NCBI RefSeq assembly: GCF_001422645.1 | Contig: NZ_LMLR01000010.1 | Span: forward strand, 516,237 to 580,236 | Reading direction: 5' to 3' | Source of the DNA: Arthrobacter sp. Leaf69 | GTDB taxonomy: Bacteria > Actinomycetota > Actinomycetes > Actinomycetales > Micrococcaceae | DNA: 64,000 bases | In this document: in pieces, positions 10,860 to 20,960 of the stretch | How positions within the stretch are numbered: position 1 is the first letter of the stretch | How the letters are laid out: every line of letters begins with the position of its first letter | Notes under the pieces: generated by a model | Database searches by the model: none | Seen by the model: only the letters and a program-made list of their open reading frames with translations | Told to the model about the DNA's origin: nothing | Position numbers and translations under genes: made by a program

Positions 10860-12017
10860 CTATATTTGGGGCGGTTTTTGAGGCCGGAATACAAGCTTCC
10901 CACAGCGGGCCGCTTCGCGGGGAACCCCTTCGGGCCCCGCCTTCCCCTCGGCGAGGAGCTGGGCGAGGGAGAGACGGTAGACGCTGACCCCGCCGGGGAG
11001 CTCCACGGGACCTGCCGACCCCTGCCGGCGGAGCAGTGCTTCCGCGGCGAGCAGGCGCTGGTAGCCGGGCTGCTGGCCTCCGACGGCGGCCGCGGCTTTC
11101 GCGATGACGCGGAACCGTATAGCCGGCGGCAGTTCGCGCAGGGTTCCCTCCGGGAGGCTGATGGTGGCACCGGATTGTTCCCGGAGCCGGGCATAGGTAC
11201 CTTCCGCCACGTCTTCGAGGTAGTCGGCGTCAAGTTGCAGGATGGCGGCGGTGCGCGCGAGCGATTCAGCCACCCCCGGCCCCAGCTTCTCCTCCAGCAG
11301 CGGCAGAACCTCAACCCTGGTCCGGGACCTCGCAAACGCCGGATCGGCGTTGCTCGGGTCGTGCCAGGGGTCCAGGCCTTCAACCTCACAGATCGCGAGG
11401 GTGTCCGCGCGGCGCAGTCCCAGGAACGGCCGCAGCAGGCGGTCCCGGGCGGGCCGCATGCCGGCCAGGGAACGGGTTCCGGAGCCGCGGGCGAGCCCCA
11501 GCAGCACCTGTTCGGCCTGGTCGTCGAGGGTGTGCCCGAGGAGGATGGCCCCGGCGCCGGTGTCGTCGGCGGCAGCTTCCAGGGCAGCGTGGCGGGCGTC
11601 CCGGGCCGCCGCTTCCGGGCCCATCCCGGTGGACGCAACGTCGACGGTCCTGATCTGCACGGGCGAGAGCCCCAGTTCCCGCAGCGCGGCCGCCGCGGCA
11701 GCTGCGACGTCGGCGGATCCGGGCTGCAGCTGGTGGTCCACGACGACGGCTCCGACAGTAACGGGGTGGCCGTCCACGTGTCCGCGGCGGGCGAAGTAGG
11801 CGGCCACGGCGGCGAGGGCCAGCGAGTCGGGCCCGCCGCTGCAGGCGACCAGGACCCGTTCCGGGTAGCCTGCGTCGGACAGCGCGTCCTGCAGCATTTT
11901 GCGCGCGGTGCCGACCACCGGCGCGAGCCGGCCGGGCCGGCGCCGTCCGCTGGATAGCTGTCCGCTGGAATGCCGTCCGTCGGAGAGCTGTCCGCTGGAG
12001 ACGGGACTGGAAGTCAC
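10860..12017 (-). CDS. tilS: tRNA(Ile)-lysidine synthetase
   Basis: It modifies the wobble cytidine of the CAU-anticodon isoleucine tRNA to lysidine, an essential step. The ATP-pyrophosphatase P-loop SGGPDSLALA is at about residues 60-70. The length (385) is longer than the usual actinobacterial protein because of a Ser/Gly/Arg-rich N-terminus that contains a repeated SSGQLS unit encoded by CTGTCCGCTGGA-like tandem copies (11948-12000). The GTG at 12017 lies 5 bases after the metalloprotease stop but lacks a clear ribosome site, so the true start may be internal, for example the ATG near 11898. Core assignment is firm. Confidence 0.9.
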   Translation of the reverse strand: MTSSPVSSGQLSDGRHSSGQLSSGRRRPGRLAPVVGTARKMLQDALSDAGYPERVLVACSGGPDSLALAAVAAYFARRGHVDGHPVTVGAVVVDHQLQPGSADVAAAAAAALRELGLSPVQIRTVDVASTGMGPEAAARDARHAALEAAADDTGAGAILLGHTLDDQAEQVLLGLARGSGTRSLAGMRPARDRLLRPFLGLRRADTLAICEVEGLDPWHDPSNADPAFARSRTRVEVLPLLEEKLGPGVAESLARTAAILQLDADYLEDVAEGTYARLREQSGATISLPEGTLRELPPAIRFRVIAKAAAAVGGQQPGYQRLLAAEALLRRQGSAGPVELPGGVSVYRLSLAQLLAEGKAGPEGVPREAARCGKLVFRPQKPPQI

Positions 12018-12022
12018 GGGAG

Positions 12023-13150
12023 TCAGTGCCCCATCCGTTCGAGCCAGAGCCTGGAGTCGTGGATTTCGGCCTCGCTCGGCAGGTGGTCGGCGGACTCCCA
12101 GACCCTGTTGAACCCCTCCATGCCGGCCACGTCCACCACTTCGCGGACAAACTTTGAGCCGTCACTGTACTGGCGCATCTTGGCGTCCAGCCCGAGCAGG
12201 TTGCGGATGAACTTCTCGATCACGCCGCGGTCCTTCGCCCGGGAGTTGAAGCGTTGCCGGATGGTCTTCACGGACGGCACGATGCTGGCATCGACCGCGT
12301 CCATCACCACATTGGCGTGCCCCTCGAGCAGACTCATCAGCGCGGTCAGCCGGGAGATGGCGGCCTTCTCCTCGGGGTTCTGCAGCAGGTCGACGATGGC
12401 GCCCCGGCTGGGGGCTGCGCCGGTCGCCGTGCGGTCCTTGAGCGATTTCGCCGCGGCGGACGCCCGCTCCATCAGGGAGTCCATGTTGCCGAGCAACTGG
12501 CCGCTGAGGTTTTCGATCTCGTCCAGCATGTGGTGCCGCAGCCACGGCGCCGCGGCGAACTGCACCCGGTGGGTCTGTTCGTGGAGGCAGACCCAGAGCC
12601 GGAAATCTTCGGGTTCAACGTTGATTTCACGCTCGACGGAGATGATGTTCGGCGCCACGAGGAGCAGGCGTCCGGCAGCGGGGGCCGTGGCGTTCTCGGC
12701 GAGCGCCGAGAAGGGGTCGTACTGGCCAAGTACCTTGCTCGAAAGGAAGGCCAGGATGGCTCCGAGCTGGCTGCCCGTGATGGCGCCGCTGACGCTGGCC
12801 GCGCCGGGATTCAGGGTACCCCGGCGGCCTTCGAGCATCTTTTCCATCGCCGGTTGGAGCATAACGGCGAAGCTCTGGGTGTTGGCCTTGGCCCAGGACG
12901 CGCGGTCCACCACCAGGACCGAGGAATCGCGCAGGTCGCGGGCGGCCTCCAGCCCGGTGATGTCATGGACGTGCGGCACGGAAATGTCTGCCATGAGCCG
13001 CAGGTTGTCCACGGCGGCGCCGATCTCCGCCGAGCTGAGGGTGGGCCCGGCTGGTGTCAGCCGTGCCGCGGTGGAAGCGGCAAGCTCCCAGTTGATGAGG
13101 GCTTGGGCTTGGGCTGATGTCTCGCCGGCAGAGGACTCCATACGCTCCAT
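12023..13150 (-). CDS. Zinc-dependent metalloprotease, DUF2342 family
   Basis: The product has 375 residues from the ATG at 13150 and carries a zincin-like motif HEQTHRVQF. The family (DUF2342, sometimes labelled as associated with coenzyme F420 synthesis) is typical of actinobacteria and is normally encoded between a PBP4-type carboxypeptidase and tilS, as here. Substrate and biological role are unknown. Start choice between 13150 and 13141 is uncertain because neither has a strong ribosome site. Confidence 0.85.
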   Translation of the reverse strand: MERMESSAGETSAQAQALINWELAASTAARLTPAGPTLSSAEIGAAVDNLRLMADISVPHVHDITGLEAARDLRDSSVLVVDRASWAKANTQSFAVMLQPAMEKMLEGRRGTLNPGAASVSGAITGSQLGAILAFLSSKVLGQYDPFSALAENATAPAAGRLLLVAPNIISVEREINVEPEDFRLWVCLHEQTHRVQFAAAPWLRHHMLDEIENLSGQLLGNMDSLMERASAAAKSLKDRTATGAAPSRGAIVDLLQNPEEKAAISRLTALMSLLEGHANVVMDAVDASIVPSVKTIRQRFNSRAKDRGVIEKFIRNLLGLDAKMRQYSDGSKFVREVVDVAGMEGFNRVWESADHLPSEAEIHDSRLWLERMGH

Positions 13151-13208
13151 CAGATCACAAGGGCAGGACAATGCGCCTTAAATTCGTCGGGCTGCGGCCG
13201 CAGGCCCG

Positions 13209-14726
13209 TCAGCGGCAGCCGCAGCCGGCCAGGACGGAGGCGGTGCGGTCCAGCGCGGCCTTGTTCGCGGCACCGGGGGTCAGGCCGTTGCCGATGAAGG
13301 AAAACACCAGGAGCCGGCCGTCGGCGTCCACCAGGTACCCGCTCAGCGCGATGACCGTGTTCAGGGTGCCGGTCTTGGCACGGACCAGTCCCGCGCCGCG
13401 GGCCGTGGCCGCGTCCAGGTAGCGGTCCCCCAGTGTTCCGGTGAGCCCGGCAACCGGGAACCCGGCGAGGCCGGCACGCAGCCGGGTGTCCGCGCCCGAG
13501 GTGATGGCCCGGACCACTTCGGAGAGCTGCCGGGCGGAGACCTGGTTGGCGAGCGCCAGTCCGGAGACGTCGGCGGCACGCAGCGTGCCGGCGGGAATTT
13601 TCAGTTGTTCGAGCTGCCAAAGCACGGCTGCGACGGCGCCTTGGTTGCTCCCGGGCCTGCCGGAAGCGACGGCGGCCATGCGGCCGATCGCCTCGGTGAG
13701 GTAGTTGTCCGAGGTGCGCAGGAACAGGTCCACCTGCTGGCCAACGGTAGCGGACTGAACCTCGGCCAGGACCCTGCCAGAGCCGCTGCCCGCCGTCCCG
13801 CCGTCGCGTTGCGATCCGGCCGGAACCCGCGTGACGCCCGGCGCGACAGTCAGCCCGGCCGCGGGGGCGGCGGCCGCAAGCTCGGCCGAAAACGTCTTGG
13901 CGGCGCTCATCGCGGAGTCCTGGGGCCGAGGACCGGTGGTCTTGGCGGGGTCGAAGCGGGCCGAGTTCAGTGCCAGCGGGAACAGCGGAGCGACCTCGCC
14001 GGCGGCAACGTCCTCCGGGCTCCAGGCGGGGTTCAGCGCGGGGCCGGTGAAGAGGGAATCGTCCAGCAGCACCTTCACGGGGACGGAGACGCCGTCGTCC
14101 TTCAGTGCCCGGACTGTCGCCTTTGCCAGGCTGGCGAGCCCGGCATGGCCCAGCACGGCGTCCGGGGCTGATTCGCCGGCACCGAGGAGCACGTCTCCGC
14201 CGCCCGTGAGCACCACCGATCCGGGGGTGTCGCCTGCCACGACCGTGGTGCTGAAGCGGCGTTCCGGGCCGAGCGTGCGCAGGGCCGCGACGGCCGTGAG
14301 GAGCTTCATGTTGGAGGCCGGCACGCGGACAGCGTCGCCCGACCGGTCGAAGAGGACCTCCCCGGTGGCGGCGTCCTGCACCACCCCGGTGAAGCTCCCG
14401 GCGCCGTCGACCTTCAGGGTCTGGTTGAGTTGCGCCGCGAGGGAGCCGGGCTCCGGGACGGGGGCCGTGGCAGTGAGCGGTTCGATACTGTCCGGGTCGC
14501 CGCCCTGGGCGCCGCCGGCGGACAGTGTTCCGGGGACCTGGTGCCAGGGCGGGGCGGACGGCCCCGCGCTTGCGGGGGCGGGGGCGCCGAAGAAGCCCGG
14601 TGCGACGGCCAGGCCCGCGGGGAGCGCGAGCGCCACGACCAGCAGGGTCTGGAGCAGCAGCGGAAGGCTCCGCCGCAGCGGCCCGGTCACCGGGTCCGTG
14701 CCCGCGGGGCTCGTTCTGCGTTTCAT
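13209..14726 (-). CDS. dacB: D-alanyl-D-alanine carboxypeptidase/endopeptidase (PBP4 type, peptidase S13)
   Basis: It trims or opens peptidoglycan cross-links outside the membrane. An N-terminal hydrophobic signal/anchor segment (about residues 20-45) is followed by the three penicillin-binding motifs: SNMK with the catalytic serine (SxxK), SDN in RTSDNYLTEAIGR, and KTG in VRAKTGTLNTV. The length of 505 residues is usual for actinobacterial PBP4. It is the first gene of the leftward cluster and diverges from ppa across about 150 bases, where its promoter should lie. Confidence 0.92.
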   Translation of the reverse strand: MKRRTSPAGTDPVTGPLRRSLPLLLQTLLVVALALPAGLAVAPGFFGAPAPASAGPSAPPWHQVPGTLSAGGAQGGDPDSIEPLTATAPVPEPGSLAAQLNQTLKVDGAGSFTGVVQDAATGEVLFDRSGDAVRVPASNMKLLTAVAALRTLGPERRFSTTVVAGDTPGSVVLTGGGDVLLGAGESAPDAVLGHAGLASLAKATVRALKDDGVSVPVKVLLDDSLFTGPALNPAWSPEDVAAGEVAPLFPLALNSARFDPAKTTGPRPQDSAMSAAKTFSAELAAAAPAAGLTVAPGVTRVPAGSQRDGGTAGSGSGRVLAEVQSATVGQQVDLFLRTSDNYLTEAIGRMAAVASGRPGSNQGAVAAVLWQLEQLKIPAGTLRAADVSGLALANQVSARQLSEVVRAITSGADTRLRAGLAGFPVAGLTGTLGDRYLDAATARGAGLVRAKTGTLNTVIALSGYLVDADGRLLVFSFIGNGLTPGAANKAALDRTASVLAGCGCR

Positions 14727-14879
14727 GCTGCTGCTGGTCCTTTAGTCCTGAAATGTCCCCACTAGTTCCTGAAACCAGGGCCTCTCGCTATATCCTCAAT
14801 AGTAGTCGGCGGCACCGGCGCTGCTTTTTGTGGATGTCTCGGGTGCCGCGAACCCCCTGAAATCGTCAAGGAGCAGTCC

Positions 14880-15368
14880 ATGAAGCATGACGTGACCATC
14901 GAGATCCCCAAGGGATCACGCGTCAAGTACGAAGTCGACCACGAGACGGGCCGCGTCCGCCTGGACCGCGTCCTGTTCACCTCCATGCAGTACCCCACGC
15001 ACTACGGTTTCTTCGAAAACACCCTCGGTGAAGACGGCGATCCGCTGGACGCCCTGGTGCTGCTGCAGGACTTCGACCTGCACCCCGGCGTCATCGTTGA
15101 GTCCCGCCCCATCGGCGTGTTCAACATGACCGACGACGGCGGCGGCGACGCCAAGGTCCTCTGCGTGCCGGCCGACGCCCGTTTTGATCACATCAACGAG
15201 ATCAGCGACGTCAGCGAGTTCCTCATCAGGGAAATCGAGCACTTCTTCACCCGGTACAAGGACCTGGAGCCCGGCAAGTGGGTCAAGGCCGAGGGCTGGG
15301 GTGACCGCGCCGCCGCCGAGGCCGAACTCGAAGCCTCCATCAAGCGCTACGTCCCGCACACGCACTAG
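14880..15368 (+). CDS. ppa: Inorganic pyrophosphatase
   Basis: It hydrolyses pyrophosphate in the cytosol and so drives biosynthetic reactions. The 162-residue product contains the metal-binding signature [11 protein letters not shown] (D-x-D-P-x-D) and the actinobacterial N-terminus with [20 protein letters not shown] strong ribosome site AAGGAG precedes the ATG by 6 bases. It is divergent from the PBP4 gene and followed by a 63-bp palindrome that may terminate it. Confidence 0.97.
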   Translation: MKHDVTIEIPKGSRVKYEVDHETGRVRLDRVLFTSMQYPTHYGFFENTLGEDGDPLDALVLLQDFDLHPGVIVESRPIGVFNMTDDGGGDAKVLCVPADARFDHINEISDVSEFLIREIEHFFTRYKDLEPGKWVKAEGWGDRAAAEAELEASIKRYVPHTH

Positions 15369-15381
15369 CGTTTTTCAACTC

Positions 15382-15444
15382 CAACGCGGGGTCACCTACC
15401 GCTTATCCGGCCAACGGATACGGGCGGTAAGTGACCCCGTGTTG
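15382..15444. repeat. 63-bp intergenic palindrome, CAACGCGGGGTCA family, copy 2
   Basis: The outer arms CAACGCGGGGTCAC (15382-15395) and GTGACCCCGTGTTG (15431-15444) pair with one G-T mismatch. Inside are two more stems, TACCGC / GCGGTA and ATCCG / CGGAT, around a GCCAA loop, so nearly the whole element folds. It lies 13 bases past the ppa stop and could terminate ppa. Length and outer arm equal the element at 931-993. Confidence 0.82.
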
Positions 15445-15522
15445 CCGTTAACCGTGCTGTTGCCGCTAAGCGACGACGGCGGCTGCCAGTCGCGGGTCAG
15501 GAATGTATGAAATCGTGGGCTC

Positions 15523-16848
15523 ATGAACGTCGCCCCTGCTTTTAGCCCTCCCTGCGGTCCGGTCACCGGATGGCGTGACGGTGACGTGGTGCGCGCCACC
15601 GGAATCCCCTACGCCACGGCGGGGCGTTTCCAGCCGCCCGCGAGCGCCCCCGACCGGACCGAAGTCCTGGCGGCCACCTCCCTGTCCCCGGCCTGCCCGC
15701 AGGGACCGGTCCCGTTCCTGGACGACATCCTCGGCACCCGCTACGGGGAACTCCCCGGCAGCGAGGACTGCCAGCGGCTCTCGATCACCATGCCGGCCGG
15801 CCTCACCGCGAACGAGCGCGTCCCGGTCATGGTGTGGCTCCACGGCGGCTCCTACACCTCGGGCTCCGGCGACCTCGCCATCTTCGACCCCCGCGCACTC
15901 GTCGCGGAAAACCGGGTCATTGTGGTGTCCGTGACGTACCGCCTGGGCCTGTTCGGCTACCTCGCCACCGGCACCGGCCGGCCCGCGAACCTCGGCCTGC
16001 TGGACCAGCTTGAGGCGTTCCGCTGGGTCCAGCGCAATATCGGCGCCTTCGGCGGCGATCCGGGACGGGTCACGGCCTTCGGGCAGTCCGCCGGCGGCGA
16101 CGCCGTCGCCCACCTCATGGCGACGCCGGAGGCCCCCGCCCTCTTCCAGCGCGCCATCATCCAAAGTGCACCGCTGGGCATTGCGCGGGGCCGGGAAAAG
16201 ATGAGCACCGCCATGGGCATCGCCGCCGAAACCGTCACCGAAGACACCCCGGCGATGGACGTCGTCGAAATTGAAGGGCACGTGTCGCAGGTGGCCCGGA
16301 AGTTCGGGCTGATCGCGGCCATGCCGTTCGGCACCCAGTACGGGCACACTCCCTTGCCGCCGGAATCCGGTATTGACGACGCCTGGAATGCCACGGCCGC
16401 CGGGATCGAGGTCCTGATCGGCCACACCTCCGAGGAAGCCCGGCTGTTCCTGCCGCGCAACCGCGCGGTCAGCCTCCTGACCAGGGTCCCCGTGCTCGGG
16501 GCCGCCGCGGTCAAAGCCATCAACTGGGCCGTGACGGAGGCGGTCTACGGCCGGGCCGCCCGGAAGTTCGCCCGCCGCCATGCCCAAGCGGGCGGCACGG
16601 CCTACAGCTATGTGCTGAGCTGGGCGGCGCCGGGAAACGTCTACGGCGCCGCGCACACCGTGGACCTGCCGCTCCTGTTCGGAAACAAGCAAACCTGGGC
16701 GGGAGCCGGCCTGCTGGCGGGTGCCTCGTGGGAGGAAATCAACGCCCAGGGCCGGGCCCTCCGCGCCGTCTGGGCCCGCTTTGCCGCGGGAGACGGCCTG
16801 GACAGCCGCGGCGGTCTGCCCGGTACCCTGCGGTACCACTCGGTTTAG
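15523..16848 (+). CDS. Type-B carboxylesterase family protein
   Basis: An alpha/beta hydrolase of the carboxylesterase/lipase type B family. The nucleophile elbow GQSAGG is preceded by the family block FGGDPGRVTAFG, and the oxyanion-hole segment VWLHGGSYTSGSG lies at about residue 105. A late VDLPLLFG block holds a C-terminal family motif. At 441 residues it is shorter than typical 480-550-residue members. No signal peptide is seen, so it is probably cytosolic. The substrate cannot be read from sequence. It is followed 45 bases later by the DUF429 gene on the same strand. Confidence 0.85.
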   Translation: MNVAPAFSPPCGPVTGWRDGDVVRATGIPYATAGRFQPPASAPDRTEVLAATSLSPACPQGPVPFLDDILGTRYGELPGSEDCQRLSITMPAGLTANERVPVMVWLHGGSYTSGSGDLAIFDPRALVAENRVIVVSVTYRLGLFGYLATGTGRPANLGLLDQLEAFRWVQRNIGAFGGDPGRVTAFGQSAGGDAVAHLMATPEAPALFQRAIIQSAPLGIARGREKMSTAMGIAAETVTEDTPAMDVVEIEGHVSQVARKFGLIAAMPFGTQYGHTPLPPESGIDDAWNATAAGIEVLIGHTSEEARLFLPRNRAVSLLTRVPVLGAAAVKAINWAVTEAVYGRAARKFARRHAQAGGTAYSYVLSWAAPGNVYGAAHTVDLPLLFGNKQTWAGAGLLAGASWEEINAQGRALRAVWARFAAGDGLDSRGGLPGTLRYHSV

Positions 16849-16893
16849 TCCGGTGACGGTCATGGTTCCGGTTGCCTTCTGGGGCGGGAAGCG

Positions 16894-17676
16894 GTGAGGA
16901 CACTCGGCGTCGACCTTGCCGCGGCGACCCGGAAAACCGCGGCCGCCGTCATCGTCTGGGGCAGCGGCACCGCCCGTCTGGAGCACCTGGCCCTCGACGT
17001 CGGCGACGCGGAGATCGTGCGGCTCTTCGGTGCCAGCGACATGACCGGGATCGACTGCCCCGTGGGCTGGCCCGACGCCCTCCTGCCTTTCCTTGCCGGG
17101 CATCTGGCCTTTCAGCCGCACCCCGTGCTGGACTACGACGGAATCGAGGGCCGCCGGCTGCTGGCGTACCGGGACACCGACCGCTTCGTCACCGCCCGGA
17201 CCGGGCTGATCCCGCTGAGCGTCTCCGCCGACCGGCTGGCCCATCCCGCGATGCGCTGCGCCGTCATCCAAGCCAAAATCGCAGTGGTTCACGGACCGCA
17301 GGCCAGGGACGGCGGCGGCCGGCTCGCGGAGGTGTATCCGGCGGCGACGCTGAAGTCCTGGGGTCTGCCGGCCCGCGGCTACAAGGGGCGCGGCGGCGCC
17401 GAGGCGCAGCGGCTGGCCGAGATCCTGGACGGCCTGACGGAGGCTGCGCCGTGGCTTGACCTGGCCGGACACCGGGAGCAGCTGGCCGGCTCCGATGACA
17501 TGTTCGACGCGCTCATCGCCTCCCTCACTGCGCGGGCCGTGGCCATCGGCGCGACGCTCCGCCCGGATGCCGGGCATGCCCGGGCGGCCGTGACTGAGGG
17601 CTGGATCCACGTGCCCGCCGGCGGGCTGGACGAACTTACCGGCGGGCTGGACGGGCTCCCCGGAACCCGGCCGTAG
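16894..17676 (+). CDS. DUF429 family protein
   Basis: The protein of 260 residues begins with TLGVDLAAATRKTAAAVI, a beta-hairpin typical of RNase H-like folds, and has a conserved DCPVGWP block; both fit the DUF429 family, whose function is unknown (predicted nuclease-like). The start is a GTG at 16894 with a GGGCGGGAA purine tract 3-12 bases upstream. It may be co-transcribed with the esterase. It converges with the phosphoketolase gene, 22 bases separating their stops. Confidence 0.75.
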   Translation: MRTLGVDLAAATRKTAAAVIVWGSGTARLEHLALDVGDAEIVRLFGASDMTGIDCPVGWPDALLPFLAGHLAFQPHPVLDYDGIEGRRLLAYRDTDRFVTARTGLIPLSVSADRLAHPAMRCAVIQAKIAVVHGPQARDGGGRLAEVYPAATLKSWGLPARGYKGRGGAEAQRLAEILDGLTEAAPWLDLAGHREQLAGSDDMFDALIASLTARAVAIGATLRPDAGHARAAVTEGWIHVPAGGLDELTGGLDGLPGTRP

Positions 17677-17698
17677 CGGGGCGCCCTTGTAGCAGGGG

Positions 17699-20200
17699 CT
17701 ACTCGACGCCGAGGGTCCAGCCGCTGATATCCTCCGAGTCCTCGCCGTGGTCCCGGGTGTGGTTGTGCGCCCGGATGCGGCTGTCCTGCAGCGCCTGGCG
17801 CAGCAGCGAATGCTTCTCCGCCAGGCCCGGCACCCGGTCGATTGCGTCGATGGCGAGCTGGAAGCGGTCGATCCCGTTGAGCATGGCCATGTCGAACGCG
17901 GTCGTGGTGGTGCCTTCTTCCTTGTAGCCGCGGACATGCAGCCCGTCCTGGTTCGTCCGCCGGTACGACAGCCGGTGGATCAGCGACGGATAGCCGTGGT
18001 AGGCGAAGATGATGGGCTTGTCCGCCGTAAAAATCCCGTCAAAGTCCCGTGACGTCAGGCCGTGCGGATGTTCGTTGGCATCCTGGAGCCGCATCAGGTC
18101 CACCACGTTGACCACCCGGATCTTCAGCCCCGGGGCACCGGCCTTCAGCAGTTCCGCCGCGGCGACCGTCTCCACCGTGGGCACGTCTCCGGCGCAGGCC
18201 AGCACGACGTCGGGCTCCTCGCCGGGGATTTCGGAGCCGGCAAACTCCCAGATCCCCAGGCCTCGCTGGCAGTGGTGCGCCGCCTCGGCGGGGCCCAGCC
18301 ACGTCGGCGAGGGCTGCTTGCCGCTGACCACGATGTTGACGTAGTCCCGCGAGCCGAGGCAATGCTCCATCACCGAGAGCAGGGTGTTCGCGTCCGGGGG
18401 AAGGTAGACGCGGATGACCTCGGCCTTTTTGTTCACGGCATGGTCGATGAAGCCGGGATCCTGGTGCGAGAAACCGTTGTGGTCCTGCTGCCAGACGTGC
18501 GAGGACAGCAGGTAGTTGAGCGAGGCCACCGGCCGGCGCCACGCCAGTTCCCGGTGCACCTTGAGCCACTTGGCGTACTGGTTGAACATCGAGTCGACAA
18601 TGTGGATGAAGGCCTCATAGCAGCTGAACACGCCGTGCCGCCCGGTCAGCAGGTAGCCCTCAAGCCAGCCCTGGCACAGGTGTTCGCTGAGGACCTCCAT
18701 GACGCGTCCGGCCCGGGCAAGGTGTTCGTCGAGTTCATCGATCCGGTACTGCCACACCTTGTCCGTGACCTCGTAGACGTCCTGCAGCCGGTTGGATGCG
18801 GTCTCGTCCGGACCGAACAGACGGAACGTCTCCGGGTTCTGGCTGATCACATCGCGGAGCCAGGAGCCCAGCGTGATCATGGCACTGACCCGCTCCACTC
18901 CCGGCCGTGCCACCGCCACCGCGTGGTCCTCATACTCCGGCAGCTTGAGGTCCCGCAGCAGCACGCCGCCGTTCGCGTACGGGGTGGCGCTCATCCGTAA
19001 GGGGCCAGCGGGGGCGTTCGCCGCGACGTCCGGGCGGAGGCGCCCGGCGTCGTCGAAGAGTTCGTCGGGACGGTAGGACTCGAGCCACTCGCCCAGCTGC
19101 GCCAGATGCTCCGGGTTGGTGCGCACTTCGGACAGCGGCACCTGATGGCTCCGCCACGTTCCTTCCACCGGCAGTCCGTCGACCACCCGGGGGCCGGTCC
19201 AGCCCTTCGGCGAGCGCAGCACAATCACGGGCCAGCGGGCCGCGGGGGCGTCCCCGGCTGCCACGCCGGCGGGTGATTCGCCGCTGCCGGATGCGCTCCG
19301 GCGCGCCGCCTGGATGTCCCGGATCTCCGTGAGGCAGCGGTCCAGGACGGCGGCGAAGTCCCGGTGCGCAGCCGCGGTGTCGTCCGGGTGGCCCACCGTC
19401 ACGAAGTGCGGCTCGTGCCCGTAGCCGCGGAGCAGCTGCTCCAGCTGGGCTTCGGGCATGCGGGCAAGGATGGTGGGATTGGCGATCTTGTAGCCGTTCA
19501 GGTGCAGGATGGGCAGCACCGCTCCGTCCGCCACGGGGTCCAGGAAGTTATGGGAGTGCCAGCTCGCGGCCAGCGGCCCGGTTTCGGCCTCGCCGTCGCC
19601 GATGACGACGGCGGTGATCAAGTCCGGGTTGTCGAAGACGGAGCCGTAGGCGTGCGCCAGGGAGTAGCCCAGCTCTCCGCCCTCGCTGATGGAGCCCGGG
19701 GTTTCCGGGGCGGCGTGGCTGGGAATGCCGCCCGGGTAGGAGAACTGCCGGAAGAGTTCGGCCATGCCGGGTTTGTCGTCGCCGACGTTGCTGTAGATCT
19801 CGGAGTAGGTGCCCTCCAGCCAGGCGTTCGCCACCACCGCGGGGCCGCCATGCCCCGGACCGGCGATAAACAGCATGCTCTGGTTGTCCCGGCGGATGAC
19901 CCGGTTCAGGTGGGCGTAGACGAAGTTGAGCCCCGGGGTGGTGCCCCAGTGGCCCAGCAGCCTGGATTTCGTGTCCCCGGCGCTCAGGGGTTCGCGCAGC
20001 AGGGGGTTGGAGCGGAGGTAGATCTGCCCTACGGACAGGTAGTTCGCGGCCCGCCACCAGCGGTCCACCAGCGCCAGTTCGGCCTCGTCGCCACCCGTCC
20101 GCCAGGCAGTCTCCGGCACAGTTTCGGGAGCCCGCCCCGGGGTGCCGCTGACGACTGGATCGGCGTCGGTGGTCCGGTCACGGGTCTGGTCACGGGTCAC
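17699..20200 (-). CDS. xfp: Phosphoketolase (xylulose-5-P / fructose-6-P)
   Basis: It splits xylulose 5-phosphate (and in many members fructose 6-phosphate) with phosphate to acetyl phosphate, using thiamine diphosphate. The 833 residues match the family length, and blocks such as [26 protein letters not shown] (thiamine/metal binding) and the C-terminal [15 protein letters not shown] are characteristic. The GTG at 20200 is chosen because GAGG stands 6 bases upstream; an open frame to 20359 continues without a ribosome site and would overlap the divergent gene. No acetate kinase is in the window. Confidence 0.93.
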   Translation of the reverse strand: MTRDQTRDRTTDADPVVSGTPGRAPETVPETAWRTGGDEAELALVDRWWRAANYLSVGQIYLRSNPLLREPLSAGDTKSRLLGHWGTTPGLNFVYAHLNRVIRRDNQSMLFIAGPGHGGPAVVANAWLEGTYSEIYSNVGDDKPGMAELFRQFSYPGGIPSHAAPETPGSISEGGELGYSLAHAYGSVFDNPDLITAVVIGDGEAETGPLAASWHSHNFLDPVADGAVLPILHLNGYKIANPTILARMPEAQLEQLLRGYGHEPHFVTVGHPDDTAAAHRDFAAVLDRCLTEIRDIQAARRSASGSGESPAGVAAGDAPAARWPVIVLRSPKGWTGPRVVDGLPVEGTWRSHQVPLSEVRTNPEHLAQLGEWLESYRPDELFDDAGRLRPDVAANAPAGPLRMSATPYANGGVLLRDLKLPEYEDHAVAVARPGVERVSAMITLGSWLRDVISQNPETFRLFGPDETASNRLQDVYEVTDKVWQYRIDELDEHLARAGRVMEVLSEHLCQGWLEGYLLTGRHGVFSCYEAFIHIVDSMFNQYAKWLKVHRELAWRRPVASLNYLLSSHVWQQDHNGFSHQDPGFIDHAVNKKAEVIRVYLPPDANTLLSVMEHCLGSRDYVNIVVSGKQPSPTWLGPAEAAHHCQRGLGIWEFAGSEIPGEEPDVVLACAGDVPTVETVAAAELLKAGAPGLKIRVVNVVDLMRLQDANEHPHGLTSRDFDGIFTADKPIIFAYHGYPSLIHRLSYRRTNQDGLHVRGYKEEGTTTTAFDMAMLNGIDRFQLAIDAIDRVPGLAEKHSLLRQALQDSRIRAHNHTRDHGEDSEDISGWTLGVE

Positions 20201-20302
20201 GGGATTCCTCACTTCACGGGGGACTTGGGCGGCGCGCAACCTCCATCGCAACATGTCCCCGGGGCGGACACAAGCCTGCCCGCACGTGTCAAGGGGCGGA
20301 GC

Positions 20303-20339
20303 TTGCCAGCCCCTTGCCACCGGGTAGTGTGGTCCCAGA
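20303..20339 (+). promoter_or_regulatory. Possible leaderless promoter of the SatD-like gene
   Basis: TTGCCA (20303-20308) and TAGTGT (20325-20330) are spaced by 16 bases, and the ATG at 20340 begins 9 bases after the -10-like element, with no ribosome site between. This fits a leaderless transcript, common in actinobacteria. The same TAGTGT-9 bases-ATG spacing occurs before the gene at 23345. Confidence 0.4.
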
Positions 20340-20939
20340 ATGTTCACGCTGACCATCAATCAAACAGACAGCCGGCGCGACGGCGACTGCGTGCCGCAGC
20401 TCCTCAAGGACCTGCGGCACATTCCCGCGCGCCTCGACTTCGACCGTTCGGTGGAAGACGAGGTCCAGGGCATTGTGGACGTCCCGCACCAGGCCGTCGA
20501 AGCGGCGATGATCGCGCTGCGGACCGGCAGCTGGTACGTCGGGATCGGCGTCGGGCCGGTCAACGAGCCGCTCCCGAACCAGATTAAAGACGCCTCAGGC
20601 CACGGGCTGATTTATGCCCGCCGGGCCGTGGACCGGCTGCGCAACGGCAAGGACCGGATTCCGGTGGCCGTCGAGGGACCACTGGCCGAGCTCGCGGCAG
20701 AGGCCGAGGCCGTGCTGCGGCTGCTGGGGCACATCGTGCACGACCGCAGCCCCGCCGAATGGCGCGTCCTGGACCTGCTGACGCCAGGCGTCCGCGGGCA
20801 GCAGAAAGCGGTGGCCGAGGAACTCGGGATCACCACCCAGGCGGTCAGCAAGGCCGTGGCGCGGGCCCAGTGGAATGAGGAACACGCGGCGCGTCCCGCC
20901 GCAGCCAGGCTCCTGGGCCTCATCCTCGAGGTGCACTGA
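20340..20939 (+). CDS. SatD-like protein with C-terminal helix-turn-helix
   Basis: In 199 residues, the first two thirds resemble the SatD family: an [16 protein letters not shown] block and the strand [14 protein letters not shown], followed by [12 protein letters not shown]. The last third (about 140-185) contains a helix-turn-helix, [20 protein letters not shown]. SatD proteins are of unknown biochemical function; the HTH suggests DNA binding. It diverges from phosphoketolase, but no regulatory link is shown. The start ATG at 20340 has no ribosome site and may be leaderless. Confidence 0.6.
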   Translation: MFTLTINQTDSRRDGDCVPQLLKDLRHIPARLDFDRSVEDEVQGIVDVPHQAVEAAMIALRTGSWYVGIGVGPVNEPLPNQIKDASGHGLIYARRAVDRLRNGKDRIPVAVEGPLAELAAEAEAVLRLLGHIVHDRSPAEWRVLDLLTPGVRGQQKAVAEELGITTQAVSKAVARAQWNEEHAARPAAARLLGLILEVH

Positions 20940-20960
20940 CACCTCCGTCCGGCCGCGTCG

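Noticed and set aside
15466..17937. 823-residue open frame on the minus strand
   Set aside because: It lies antisense to the esterase and DUF429 genes, is Gly/Arg/Gln-rich without domains, and arises from the high third-position GC of the real genes.
20201..20359. Long N-terminal extension of phosphoketolase
   Set aside because: It would overlap the divergent gene, has no ribosome site, and the GTG at 20200 has a clear one.
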